Origin: an uncultured Phocaeicola sp.
Lineage (GTDB): Bacteria; Bacteroidota; Bacteroidia; Bacteroidales; Bacteroidaceae
Reading direction: 5' to 3'
Assembly: GCA_948956705.1 (NCBI GenBank)
Contig: CARCZS010000001.1
Coordinates: forward strand, 62,001 to 126,000
DNA length: 64,000 nt
The notes under the pieces were generated by a model. That model had not been told where the DNA came from. It did not search any database and saw nothing but the letters and a program-made list of their open reading frames with translations. Of the stretch, positions 7,923 to 16,669 are shown piece by piece (within the stretch, counting starts at the first letter, position 1; every line of letters begins with the position of its first letter). The position numbers and the translations under genes are program-made.

Positions 7923-9002
7923 ATGGAAATTTATATTTTTATTGGCGTTTTCTTGTTGTTGATAACATGTATTGCACCACGAGATAAGACCGTATTCTAT
8001 TTTTTTTGTATCTTGTTTGCAATGATAGGGCTTTTTCGCTCACACAATGTAGGAACAGACTGCATAGCATATTCATCTGCTTTCCGTAAAATTACATTGA
8101 ATCCTAATACATGGAATTTGATTTTGCCTTTTGAACCTGGCTTTAATGTACTTTGTGCTCTTTTTAAACAGTATATATCTTCTTCGCCTATGCTGTTGTG
8201 GGGTATTATGTCTGCGTTTTATACATTTAATATGGGACGTTTTTTCAGGAAATATACTTCAAATATCAATATTGCTTTACTGTTGTTCTATCTTTTGGGG
8301 ACATATATGTTTTCTTTTAATATTATAAGGCAATCGTTTGCCTTTGCTTTATTGCTCGTTTCATTTTCTGCTATGAACATAGAAGAATTGCGAAAAAGGG
8401 ATTTTTTTAAATGTATGTTGGTCATTGTTGTTTGTGCGATTTTATTCCATTCTGTAATGTATGCTTTGCTGGTCGTTCCGTTTGTTGCATTGTATATGAA
8501 GAAATGGAATATCTCAAAGAGATTCTTGTTTTTTATGCTTGCCATGTCGTTTTTGGCTTTTTATTTCAATGTTGCTGTGAACTATGTTATGGGATTTGTA
8601 GATCAGACAGGATTGGAGGGGAAATTGATAAATTATGCTATACGCAATGCTCAGATAGGTGAAGATAGTGGATATTCCATATTGAAAGTAACATTCGTTT
8701 CGGTATGGGCTGCTTTTTTGATAAAGATGTGTCCAGTAAAAACAGATCTTTTTCTTACACTTTATATAATAGGTGTTGTAATTCTAAATTCGTTTGGAAA
8801 TTTGGTCGTCGAATTCGCTCGTGTTTATGAAATATTTAATGTGTTTGGTATCATATATATGGCACGGATATGGTCTATGAAAAGAATTGGATTGCAATTG
8901 TATCTATACCGTATAGGGGTGATAATATATAGTGTTGTTCTCTTTGTTAATCTATTGATAAAAAATTATGGGGAAATAGTGCCTTATGAATTTAGATTTT
9001 GA
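7923..9002 (+). CDS. EpsG/Wzy-type polysaccharide polymerase (multi-spanning membrane protein)
   Basis: The 359-residue product is strongly hydrophobic, with roughly ten predicted spans. It has the EpsG-family arrangement: an early MIGLFRSHNVGTDCIAYSS segment after the second span, where the family carries R-x3-VGTD-x2-Y, then a long loop (EPGFNVLCALFKQY). EpsG/Wzy proteins polymerise lipid-linked repeat units at the periplasmic face. It is the only polymerase candidate in the locus. The stop overlaps the start of the next gene by 17 bp, so translation is probably coupled. No flippase (Wzx) is found beside it. Confidence 0.8.
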   Translation: MEIYIFIGVFLLLITCIAPRDKTVFYFFCILFAMIGLFRSHNVGTDCIAYSSAFRKITLNPNTWNLILPFEPGFNVLCALFKQYISSSPMLLWGIMSAFYTFNMGRFFRKYTSNINIALLLFYLLGTYMFSFNIIRQSFAFALLLVSFSAMNIEELRKRDFFKCMLVIVVCAILFHSVMYALLVVPFVALYMKKWNISKRFLFFMLAMSFLAFYFNVAVNYVMGFVDQTGLEGKLINYAIRNAQIGEDSGYSILKVTFVSVWAAFLIKMCPVKTDLFLTLYIIGVVILNSFGNLVVEFARVYEIFNVFGIIYMARIWSMKRIGLQLYLYRIGVIIYSVVLFVNLLIKNYGEIVPYEFRF

Positions 9003-9915
9003 ACGAAAAGAGGAAATTAATTATTCAATAATTATTCCTCATAAAAATTCCACTGTTTTATTGGAACGTTGTCTGAAAAGTATTCCTTGTCGGAAAGATG
9101 TTCAGGTAATAGTGGTAGATGATAATAGTGAAAATCAGGAAGAACTGAATGCTGTTGTGGGTGGATTTTCACAAGTGGAATTGATTCTGACCCAAGGAGG
9201 TGGTGCTGGTCATGCTCGTAATGAGGGACTGAAGTATATACGGGGAAAATGGGTATTGTTTGCAGATGCTGATGATTTTTATAACAAGAATGCTTTTTCT
9301 ATTTTAGATAATTATATTAATTCGGATAATGATGTAATTTATTTTTTTGCTAATAGTCTTGATGTAAATACTTTGTTACCTACTCCAAGAGAAAAGGATC
9401 TGCAAAATATTTATGAAAAATATGATTCTGATAATATTAGAAGTGCAGATTATATTCGATTTAAAAATTGGGCTCCATGGAATAAAATGATTAGATCAGA
9501 TTTTTGGTTTAAGTATCGTATTTTTTTTGATGAAATTCCTTTTGGTAATGACCTTAATTTTTCGATGAAGATATCTTTCCTTGCAAAAAGATATGAAATA
9601 ATAACAAACAGATTGTACTGTCTTACCTATTCCTCAAATAGTCTAACTTATAAGGCTCGTTCTTATGAATTAGAATCTTTATCTTTGATTCTTAGGGCTC
9701 AATTAAATATATATTTTAAAAGACTTAATAGACCTTTATGGCATCAATATGCATTTATTTATCTTTTGCAAATATTTCAAAGGAAAGGAGGAAGGTATGG
9801 TTGGGGGTATATAAATTATTTGTTTAAAAATAGAAAACATATTCAACAACAGATTAAAATCAATAAAACATTGATTGATAACTTTTTAAAATTAAATGTT
9901 GAAAATCGTACTTAA
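8986..9915 (+). CDS. Glycosyltransferase family 2 (GT2)
   Basis: The 309-residue protein has a GT-A fold start: YSIIIPHKNSTVLLERCLKS (about 13-32), then VIVVDDNSENQEEL (about 40) and the metal-binding DADDF motif (about 95-99). A conserved PWNKMIRSDFW block follows near 163. GT2 enzymes use an inverting mechanism with UDP- or dTDP-sugars to extend lipid-linked oligosaccharides. The ATG lies inside the end of the polymerase gene. Very AT-rich codon use, like its neighbours. Sugar and acceptor are unknown. Confidence 0.88.
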   Translation: MNLDFERKEEINYSIIIPHKNSTVLLERCLKSIPCRKDVQVIVVDDNSENQEELNAVVGGFSQVELILTQGGGAGHARNEGLKYIRGKWVLFADADDFYNKNAFSILDNYINSDNDVIYFFANSLDVNTLLPTPREKDLQNIYEKYDSDNIRSADYIRFKNWAPWNKMIRSDFWFKYRIFFDEIPFGNDLNFSMKISFLAKRYEIITNRLYCLTYSSNSLTYKARSYELESLSLILRAQLNIYFKRLNRPLWHQYAFIYLLQIFQRKGGRYGWGYINYLFKNRKHIQQQIKINKTLIDNFLKLNVENRT

Positions 9916-9967
9916 GCATATAAGGCATTTGCATTAATAGAAATATAAATATAGAAAATCACATAAT

Positions 9968-11074
9968 ATGAATGTTGTTCAAATTGTATCTCATTTTGAC
10001 TTAGGGGGAGCGGAAAGAATTGCTATAAATATTGCTAAATCGAAAGAGAGTGATATAAATTATCATATGATCGAAGTTGTAAGAGGAAGTTCTAACTTTT
10101 CTAGAGATTATATGAAAGAATTGGAAACTGCTGGTATAAAATATTATCGGTCTCCTTTTACTAATAGTAAGATGGGGATAGTATTTTTTCCTATAAGACT
10201 CATTGCATTAATAAAAAAAGTGTGTCCCATAGCTATACATACACATACAGAAATTCCCGATTTGAGTCTTTATTGGACCTGTTTATTGGCTCCTAGAATT
10301 ATGCAAGATATAAAGATTGTTAGAACTTTACATAATACGGTGCTTTGGAATAAGTGGAAGAGTATAGGAAGAGTTGTAGAGAAGTTTATGCAAAAGCATA
10401 AAGCAAATATAAGTACTAGCAATATGATAACTTGTACATATCAAAAAGAATTTGGTTTTGATTCTAATATAAAATTAATATATAATGGATTTACTGCAAT
10501 ATCACAACAAATTTATCCTTATATATATTCTGGAAAGATAAATATTTTATTTGCTGGTCGATTTGTTCCTCAGAAGGGAATACCAGTTCTTATAAATATA
10601 ATAAAGAGAGTAGATGAAAAAGTATTTTATTTTCATATAGCAGGTAAGGGACCTCTAGAGGAAATCATATTACAGGAGTTGGGAAATAAATCTAATGTTC
10701 GTATTACTCCTCCTATTTTTAGTCTTGCTCAATACCTGTCTTCTTTTGATTATGTATTTATTCCCAGTGAGCACGAAGGATTAAATTCTTTGTCTATTGA
10801 GTCGTCCATTAATAAAGTGCCTGTTATTATAAATGATATAGATGGACTTAATGAAACTTTACCTCAAAATTATCCATTGAAGGTGAAAAATAACTGTATT
10901 GATGAGTATATGACGTTGTTTACAGATGTAATTCCAACAATAGATCGGGTTTCTTTGATTGATAGTGTATATCAATATTCTTGTCAAAAATTTGATATTC
11001 AACAAATGCAAAAACAGTATGAATATATATATAAGACAGGGAAAAAATATGGTTGTTTTTTCCATGAAAAATAG
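9968..11074 (+). CDS. Glycosyltransferase family 4 (GT4)
   Basis: The 368-residue product begins MNVVQIVSHFDLGGAERIAI; the GGAE motif is the hallmark GT4 N-terminus. The C-terminal half has INILFAGRFVPQKGI (about 195) and the E-x7-E block SEHEGLNSLSIES (about 269-282), which binds the nucleotide sugar. It is a cytoplasmic, membrane-associated retaining transferase of the repeat-unit assembly. It is the last gene of the most AT-rich stretch; base composition rises in the next gene, which starts 3 bp after this stop. Confidence 0.88.
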   Translation: MNVVQIVSHFDLGGAERIAINIAKSKESDINYHMIEVVRGSSNFSRDYMKELETAGIKYYRSPFTNSKMGIVFFPIRLIALIKKVCPIAIHTHTEIPDLSLYWTCLLAPRIMQDIKIVRTLHNTVLWNKWKSIGRVVEKFMQKHKANISTSNMITCTYQKEFGFDSNIKLIYNGFTAISQQIYPYIYSGKINILFAGRFVPQKGIPVLINIIKRVDEKVFYFHIAGKGPLEEIILQELGNKSNVRITPPIFSLAQYLSSFDYVFIPSEHEGLNSLSIESSINKVPVIINDIDGLNETLPQNYPLKVKNNCIDEYMTLFTDVIPTIDRVSLIDSVYQYSCQKFDIQQMQKQYEYIYKTGKKYGCFFHEK

Positions 11075-11076
11075 CA

Positions 11077-12186
11077 ATGTCCTCTAAAATCCTTTTTATT
11101 CTTCATCTTCCTCCACCTATACATGGCGCAGCCATGATGGGAAAATACATTCAGGAAAGCGAATTGATAGACTCTTCTTTCGATTCTTATTGTATAAATT
11201 TAGCGACAGCCGGCAGTTTATCAGATATCGGACGTACAAGTTTCAAAAAACTGTTGAGATATGTATTGCTTCTGAAGCATATTTACCACGTTGTAAGAGA
11301 TATTCATCCCGAATTGGTTTATATTACCCCGAATGCCGGGGGGAAAGCTTTCTTTAAAGATTTTATTGTAGTGCAGATATTGAAATGCATGGGGTACAAG
11401 GTCATCGTTCATTATCACAATAAAGGAGTTTCGGCATATCAGAGTAAATGGGTTTATAACTTCCTTTATAAACGTTTTTTCAGTAATCTGAAAATAATCC
11501 TGTTGGCAGAGAATCTTTATAAGGATATAGCCAAGTATGTAAAAAGGGAAGATATATATATTTGCCCGAATGGTATACCAAACTCATGTAAGGAAGAATT
11601 AAAAGCAAGACGGAATAACGAAGTTCCTCATTTACTCTTTCTTTCTAATTTATTGATCAGTAAGGGCGTAACTGTATTACTTGATGCACTTAAAATATTA
11701 AAAGAGAAAGAATATACTTTTGTTTGTCAGTTTGTTGGTGGAGAAACATCAGAGATGGGTGCAGTACAGTTTTCAGAAGAAGTGGATAAACGGAATTTGA
11801 ATGATAGGATTGCTTATGTCGGTCGAAAAGTAGGAGAGGAAAAGGAGGCTTTTTTTAGACAGTCAGATGTCTTTGTTTTTCCAACCTATTATTATAATGA
11901 ATGTTTCCCTTTGGTCATTTTGGAAGCCATGGAATATAAACTGCCGGTCATTTCCACCAATGAAGGCGGCATCCCCGATATGGTGAAAGATGGAGAAAAT
12001 GGCTTGATTTGTGAAAAGCAGAATCCGGTTTCGTTGGCTGATTGTATTGCGAAGTTGTTGGATGATGAGGAATTAAGAGTTAAAATGGGAAGTGCCGGTC
12101 ATGAGAAATTCTGTCGGGAGTTTACTTTGGATAAATTTGAAAATAGAATGAGAGACATACTAAATCAAAATCTGTTTTCATCCTGA
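11077..12186 (+). CDS. Glycosyltransferase family 4 (GT4)
   Basis: The 369-residue protein begins MSSKILFILHLPPPIHGAAM, with the HGA-type loop of GT4 enzymes. The donor-side domain has LLFLSNLLISKGVTVLL (about 188) and the E-x7-E nucleotide-sugar block NECFPLVILEAMEYKLPVIS (about 273-292). It is almost fused to the preceding transferase gene (3-bp gap). GC content is clearly higher than in the 3.6-11 kb genes, suggesting a different origin or longer residence. It is the last biosynthetic gene before the HepT/MntA pair. Sugar specificity cannot be deduced. Confidence 0.9.
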   Translation: MSSKILFILHLPPPIHGAAMMGKYIQESELIDSSFDSYCINLATAGSLSDIGRTSFKKLLRYVLLLKHIYHVVRDIHPELVYITPNAGGKAFFKDFIVVQILKCMGYKVIVHYHNKGVSAYQSKWVYNFLYKRFFSNLKIILLAENLYKDIAKYVKREDIYICPNGIPNSCKEELKARRNNEVPHLLFLSNLLISKGVTVLLDALKILKEKEYTFVCQFVGGETSEMGAVQFSEEVDKRNLNDRIAYVGRKVGEEKEAFFRQSDVFVFPTYYYNECFPLVILEAMEYKLPVISTNEGGIPDMVKDGENGLICEKQNPVSLADCIAKLLDDEELRVKMGSAGHEKFCREFTLDKFENRMRDILNQNLFSS

Positions 12187-12231
12187 CATTAGTAAATAAG
12201 AGGAGGAACTATCAATTCTTATATTACTTTC

Positions 12232-12262
12232 TTGTTTGAAAGAATAAGAATCCGTATATTTG
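12232..12262 (+). promoter_or_regulatory. Promoter for mntA-hepT
   Basis: A -7 element TATATTTG (12255-12262) matches the Bacteroides TAnnTTTG consensus. A TTG (12232-12234) lies 20 bp upstream in the -33 position. Transcription would begin near 12269, about 10 bp before the mntA start. Confidence 0.55.
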
Positions 12263-12279
12263 CTATCGAAGAATGATGT

Positions 12280-12579
12280 ATGGATATGAAAACGACTTCC
12301 GAATATATGGCATTATTGCGTAAGTACATGGTTGAGAATGCTCATAAGTATGGCATTATGCGCATGGGAATCTTCGGTTCGGTTGCACGTGGCGAGCAAA
12401 CCGAAGATAGTGATGTGGATGTATGTGTGGAATTGCAAACTCCCAGTATGTTTTGTCTGGTCCATATAAAGGACGAGCTTCAGCATTTGTTTGGTTGTGC
12501 CGTTGATATTGTCAGATTGCGTGAAGATATGGACAAGTTGCTGAAACAAAATATAATGGAGGAAGGAATATATGCATAA
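12280..12579 (+). CDS. mntA: MntA-type nucleotidyltransferase (antitoxin of a HEPN/MNT pair)
   Basis: The 99-residue protein carries the minimal nucleotidyltransferase signature GSVARGEQTEDSDVDV (about residues 28-43): the GS motif and the DxD metal-binding pair. In characterised HepT/MntA systems this enzyme transfers AMP from ATP onto a tyrosine of the HEPN RNase toxin and silences it. It overlaps the next gene by 8 bp, the usual coupled arrangement. An alternative start is the ATG 6 bp downstream. It lies between capsule-locus glycosyltransferase genes, on the same strand, with its own promoter. The pair is assigned from motifs and order; activity is inferred. Confidence 0.85.
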   Translation: MDMKTTSEYMALLRKYMVENAHKYGIMRMGIFGSVARGEQTEDSDVDVCVELQTPSMFCLVHIKDELQHLFGCAVDIVRLREDMDKLLKQNIMEEGIYA

Positions 12580-12955
12580 GAAGGATATGGTTGATGCCAT
12601 GTTGGGCAAAATAGAACAGGCTATTATTCGTATATTAAATAATTCCCAGTCTATTGATTCGTACCATTATTACTTGATTACTCCGGCTGGTATGGAACGG
12701 TTGGAAAGTACTTGTATGCTTTTAATGGCTGTTGGTGAAGGCATTAAAGGTGTAGATAAAATGACAAATAAAAATCTTCTTGTTCATTATCCGGAAATAG
12801 ATTGGAAGGGTGTCATGGGAATGAGGGATATTATTGCCCATCATTATTTTGATTTAGATGCAGCGGTTGTCTTTGAGGTGGTAAAAAATAACCTTCCTTC
12901 CATGTTGACAATCATCAAAAAGATGAGGACAGAGCTCCCGCTTCATGAAATTTAG
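12572..12955 (+). CDS. hepT: HepT-like HEPN-domain RNase toxin (DUF86 family)
   Basis: The 127-residue, all-helical protein has the HEPN catalytic motif R-x4-H-x-Y as RDIIAHHY (about residues 88-95). Arg and His would form the RNase site and Tyr would be the AMPylation target. Length and motif position match HepT/DUF86. The start overlaps the antitoxin gene by 8 bp, giving coupled translation. Such pairs act in stress or phage defence, or stabilise a locus. Here it could stabilise the capsule island (inference). Confidence 0.82.
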   Translation: MHKKDMVDAMLGKIEQAIIRILNNSQSIDSYHYYLITPAGMERLESTCMLLMAVGEGIKGVDKMTNKNLLVHYPEIDWKGVMGMRDIIAHHYFDLDAAVVFEVVKNNLPSMLTIIKKMRTELPLHEI

Positions 12956-12982
12956 AATCTTGTTATATGTAGACTTCATAGC

Positions 12983-13297
12983 CTAACTTGGCGATGTGTA
13001 AACAACCAGTAGCGCATCCACAATCTCACTCCAGCATTCTTTGTCCAGCATAAAATAAGGAATGCTTTCCGCTTCGCCTTCCATCCGTACAAACAAATGT
13101 CGCATGGTGTCTGTCGGGGCATATTCGTAAAATTCCAGTTCCTCCACCCGGTATCCTTTCGCACGGACCCGGGCAATAACTTCTTGCCGCTCCTTGTCGG
13201 ACAGGTTTCTGCCTATCTCGTAAAGGGAGTGTAAAGCATTGCTGTATCCGGTGTGGATGCGGTCATGAATAGATGGAAAATCTTTTAATCGGCTCAT
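12983..13297 (-). CDS. Hypothetical protein (104 aa)
   Basis: This is a soluble protein of 104 residues with no signal peptide. It shows a helical N-terminal half (NALHSLYEIGRNLSDKERQE) and a beta-rich C-terminal half (YRVEELEFYEYAPTDTM, then RHLFVRME). It is transcribed against both neighbours, with an ATG at 13295-13297. GC content is like the chromosome, unlike the AT-rich genes upstream. I do not recognise a family. It is probably a chromosomal gene trapped between two segments of the polysaccharide locus. Confidence 0.65.
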   Translation of the reverse strand: MSRLKDFPSIHDRIHTGYSNALHSLYEIGRNLSDKERQEVIARVRAKGYRVEELEFYEYAPTDTMRHLFVRMEGEAESIPYFMLDKECWSEIVDALLVVYTSPS

Positions 13298-13351
13298 GGC
13301 GTTCGCTGTTGGGCCACAAAAATAATATAATATTTTAGAACTGCCATATTC

Positions 13352-14068
13352 ATGTTATTGAAGTTGACAAATTTGTTCCTGGTGGAAAATCGCCAGGGGT
13401 TGGCCGTTTTGCCGGAAGGCAAACTCCTGATCAATACCATCAACGCCCATTCCTACAACACCGCCCAAAAAGACAGGTTCTTTGCCGAAGCTTTGCAGCG
13501 GGGGGATGTGTTGATCCCTGACGGGGCAAGCATCGTGAAGGCGTGTCGTTGGCTGAATGCCAAATCCAAACCTGCGGGGCGCATTGCCGGCTGGGATTTG
13601 TTCGAATTTGAAATGAACAAGCTGAATCGGAAGGGAGGAAAATGTTTTTTCATGGGCAGCAGCGAAAAGGTGCTGGCATTGATCAAACGGCGTGCAGCGG
13701 TGGATTTCCCTCACATCGAAGTGGAAACCTATTCGCCACCCTATAAGCCGGAGTTCTCGGAAGAGGATAACCGGGCGATAGTCGAAGCTATCAACAAGGC
13801 AAATCCAGATTTGCTCTGGATAGGGATGACTGCCCCCAAACAGGAGAAATGGGCGTACACGCATTGGAATGAATTAAAAATCCATTGCCATTGCGGAACG
13901 ATAGGTGCCGTTTTCGATTTTTATGCTGGAACGGTAAAGCGTGCTCCCGCCTGGTGGCAGAGGCATTCTTTGGAATGGTGTTACCGGTTGTTGAAAGAAC
14001 CCCGCCGGATGTGGAAACGTTACATTATCGGCAATCTGTTGTTCATGTGGAATATATGTAAGGAGTAG
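13352..14068 (+). CDS. WecG/TagA/CpsF-family glycosyltransferase
   Basis: The 238-residue protein has the family features: IPDGASIVKACRWLN (about 50), GWDLFEFE, a FFMGSSEKVLALI block (about 98) and the strongly conserved LLWIGMTAPKQEKW (about 152) with GAVFDFYAG. Members transfer N-acetylmannosamine or related sugars to polyprenyl-linked intermediates (enterobacterial common antigen, teichoic acid and capsule pathways). Its end carries an AAGGAG ribosome-binding sequence for the next gene, 5 bp downstream. It likely acts at the second step of repeat-unit assembly. The sugar is inferred from the family. Confidence 0.9.
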   Translation: MLLKLTNLFLVENRQGLAVLPEGKLLINTINAHSYNTAQKDRFFAEALQRGDVLIPDGASIVKACRWLNAKSKPAGRIAGWDLFEFEMNKLNRKGGKCFFMGSSEKVLALIKRRAAVDFPHIEVETYSPPYKPEFSEEDNRAIVEAINKANPDLLWIGMTAPKQEKWAYTHWNELKIHCHCGTIGAVFDFYAGTVKRAPAWWQRHSLEWCYRLLKEPRRMWKRYIIGNLLFMWNICKE

Positions 14069-14072
14069 CTTG

Positions 14073-14885
14073 ATGAAAAGAATCTTATTGCTTGTTTTTT
14101 GGTGTAGTGCTTCCTTATGGGCCGATGCCCAGGCATTGCTGGGAACTACCGGACTGCTTCATGCTCCCACGGCTGATATGCAGCGTGATAAAACGTTCCT
14201 GTTTGGTGGAAACTATTTGAATACTCATCCATTATCCACCCATTTTCGTAGCCGTGAGGTGGGGTATACCTTCAATTATTACATAAACATAACGATGTTT
14301 CCCTGGCTGGAGGTGTCGTATATCTGTACATTGGTACATGCGGATCACGGCTCTGCTTATTTTCCGGAACAGTCTTGGGGAAAATTCACGAATCAGGACC
14401 GGGCTTTCAGTGCGCGTCTGCGCCTTTGGAAAGAAGGGTGGTGGAAGGAGTGGACTCCGCAAATAGTCCTTGGTCTGGACGATCCCACCTCTCATGCCGA
14501 TCATGGCGGTGGGGAACTGGTGTCCGGTAATACAAGCGGTTCCAATAATTACGCTACACGCTATTATCTGGCTGTAACCAAACATCTGAATTTTCAGAAC
14601 ATAGGTGAATGGGGTGTTCATGCCGCATTTGTATATGGTAATGCCAAAGGTATGGAGCATTATAAACGTCCTTCATTCGGCACAAACTTTCGTTTTGCTT
14701 TTCCCGAAACATCTATAATAAGTAAGGCTGCGAATGGCTTGAACCTGATGGCGGAGTACGATGCAAGAACTTGCAATGTAGGTTTTGAGTATAGTTTTTG
14801 GAAAGACTATGTAAATCTTGTAGCCGAGCTGAATAATGGGAAATACTTCTCCGGAGGTCTTGTCTTTAAAGTCCATCTGAAATAA
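14073..14885 (+). CDS. YjbH-like outer-membrane beta-barrel / exopolysaccharide protein
   Basis: A TTG at 14070 could extend the frame by one residue, but the ATG at 14073 is better placed 8 bp after an AAGGAG sequence. The 270-residue product has a signal peptide (MKRILLLVFWCSASLWADAQ). It then shows alternating aromatic beta-strands and the YjbH-type opening ALLGTTGLLHAPTADMQ. YjbH-family proteins sit in the outer membrane and accompany exopolysaccharide export genes. It ends in a Lys after a typical C-terminal strand. Role in surface polysaccharide export is inferred from family and position. Confidence 0.8.
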   Translation: MKRILLLVFWCSASLWADAQALLGTTGLLHAPTADMQRDKTFLFGGNYLNTHPLSTHFRSREVGYTFNYYINITMFPWLEVSYICTLVHADHGSAYFPEQSWGKFTNQDRAFSARLRLWKEGWWKEWTPQIVLGLDDPTSHADHGGGELVSGNTSGSNNYATRYYLAVTKHLNFQNIGEWGVHAAFVYGNAKGMEHYKRPSFGTNFRFAFPETSIISKAANGLNLMAEYDARTCNVGFEYSFWKDYVNLVAELNNGKYFSGGLVFKVHLK

Positions 14886-14961
14886 TAAAAAAGAGCATTC
14901 GGTTAGGATTTTCCGGTTAGATTTTGTTCCTTTGTAGTACAATCAGAAAAAGTAGCGCGCC

Positions 14962-16530
14962 ATGAAGCAACAGTCATTGAAGAGATGCCCGATAGGGATA
15001 CAGACTTTTGAGGAAATCATCAACAAGGATTATCTCTATATAGATAAGACGGAATATGTTTACCGGATGGCATACGGTGCTTCCAAATATTATTTTCTGA
15101 GCCGCCCCCGACGGTTCGGAAAATCGTTGCTGACCTCTACGCTACACTGCTATTTTACCGGAAAGAAAGACCTTTTCAAGGGACTTGCCATCGAAAAGCT
15201 GGAAACCGAGTGGACGGAATACCCGGTGCTTCACTTTGACATGAGCTTGGCCAAGCATGTGGACAAGGAAACATTGGAAAGCATGCTGGATGTGCAGCTC
15301 TTTGAACATGAGAAAATATACGGGAAGCCGGAAAGGGCGGTCACTCTCAATGACAGGATGAAGACACTCATCATGCGTGCCTATGAGCAGACCGGCCGCC
15401 AGGTGGTAGTCCTTATTGACGAATATGACGCACCCTTGCTGGATGTGGTGCACGAGGATGAGAACCTCCCCGTCCTGCGTAATGTGATGCGTAATTTCTA
15501 CAGTCCGTTGAAGGCGTGCGACCCTTATCTGCGCTTTGTGTTCCTAACCGGCATCACCAAGTTTTCCCAGCTCAGCATTTTCAGCGAGCTGAACAATATC
15601 AAGAATATTAGCATGGACGAGCCCTACGCTGCCATTTGCGGTATCACTAAAGAGGAAATGTTGGAACAGATGGGCGGGTATATAGAACGCTTTGCCCTTT
15701 CGCAGGAGATGAGCAAAGAAGATACCCTACTGAAACTGCAAGAGAAATATGACGGCTATCATTTCACCTGGCCTTCGCCAGATGTTTTTAATCCGTTCAG
15801 CCTGCTGAATGCTTTCGAAGATGGCAAGTTAAACTCTTATTGGTTTGGCAGCGGCACGCCCACCTATCTGATAGAGATGCTGCGCAAGTTCCATGTTCTT
15901 CCCTCTGAAGTGGGACACAGCATGCAGGCTATGGCTGCCAGTTTTGATGCCCCTACCGAGCGGATGACAACTATTACGCCTTTGCTCTATCAGAGCGGCT
16001 ATGTCACGATAAAGGACTATGATAAATATACCGAGCTTTACACGCTGGATATTCCGAACAGGGAGATACGGGTGGGACTGATGCAGAGTCTGTTGCCGAA
16101 CTATCTGGCTTACAATACCGATATGGGGCTTACTACCATAGGCCGTATGTATGGTGCGATACGCTTGGGCGATATGGATGGAGCCTTGCGTCTGCTTCAG
16201 GAGTTTCTCTCCACCGTTCCTTATTGCGATAACACGAATTATGAAGGGCATTACCAGCAGTTGTTCTACATCATCTTCTCTCTTTTCGGAATGTATGTGG
16301 ATGTGGAAGTCCGTACCCCGAAGGGACGTGTGGACGTGGTGATGCGCACTGCCGATACCTTGTATGTCATTGAACTGAAACTAGGCAAGGATGCCGATGC
16401 CGCCATGTCTCAGATAAATTTGAAAAACTATCCCGAACGTTTTACCCTCAGCGGACTGCCTGTGGTGAAAGTGGGCATCAGCTTTGATGCGGAGGAGCAT
16501 ACGTTGGGCGACTGGCTCATAGAAAAATAG
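14962..16530 (+). CDS. AAA-ATPase-like / PD-(D/E)XK nuclease family protein
   Basis: The 522-residue protein has the PF09820-type N-terminus (IGIQTFEEIINKDYLYIDKT). A Walker A-like loop follows in SRPRRFGKSLLTS (about 46-58), with IDEYDAPLLD (about 152-161) as Walker B region. The C-terminal PF08011-type nuclease domain carries the D ... ELK pattern in VDVVMRTADTLYVIELKLG (about 457-475). These proteins are often present in many copies in Bacteroidetes. Their function is not established; links to mobile elements or DNA defence are suggested by domain type only. GC content is chromosomal. Confidence 0.88.
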   Translation: MKQQSLKRCPIGIQTFEEIINKDYLYIDKTEYVYRMAYGASKYYFLSRPRRFGKSLLTSTLHCYFTGKKDLFKGLAIEKLETEWTEYPVLHFDMSLAKHVDKETLESMLDVQLFEHEKIYGKPERAVTLNDRMKTLIMRAYEQTGRQVVVLIDEYDAPLLDVVHEDENLPVLRNVMRNFYSPLKACDPYLRFVFLTGITKFSQLSIFSELNNIKNISMDEPYAAICGITKEEMLEQMGGYIERFALSQEMSKEDTLLKLQEKYDGYHFTWPSPDVFNPFSLLNAFEDGKLNSYWFGSGTPTYLIEMLRKFHVLPSEVGHSMQAMAASFDAPTERMTTITPLLYQSGYVTIKDYDKYTELYTLDIPNREIRVGLMQSLLPNYLAYNTDMGLTTIGRMYGAIRLGDMDGALRLLQEFLSTVPYCDNTNYEGHYQQLFYIIFSLFGMYVDVEVRTPKGRVDVVMRTADTLYVIELKLGKDADAAMSQINLKNYPERFTLSGLPVVKVGISFDAEEHTLGDWLIEK

Positions 16531-16669
16531 CCCCTGTCATCGGTTTCGTATTAAATTCAGTGGCGGAACGGTTTGCGATATCAAATATTTACGATATCAA
16601 CTAGCAAGCTGCTGATAAAAATGAATTCATAAAGATAGAATATTCACTATAGGCTGTGTGCGATGATGC

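Noticed and set aside
9916..9967. Possible small gene between the GT2 and GT4 genes
   Set aside because: The gap is 52 bp of AT-rich sequence with no frame of useful length.
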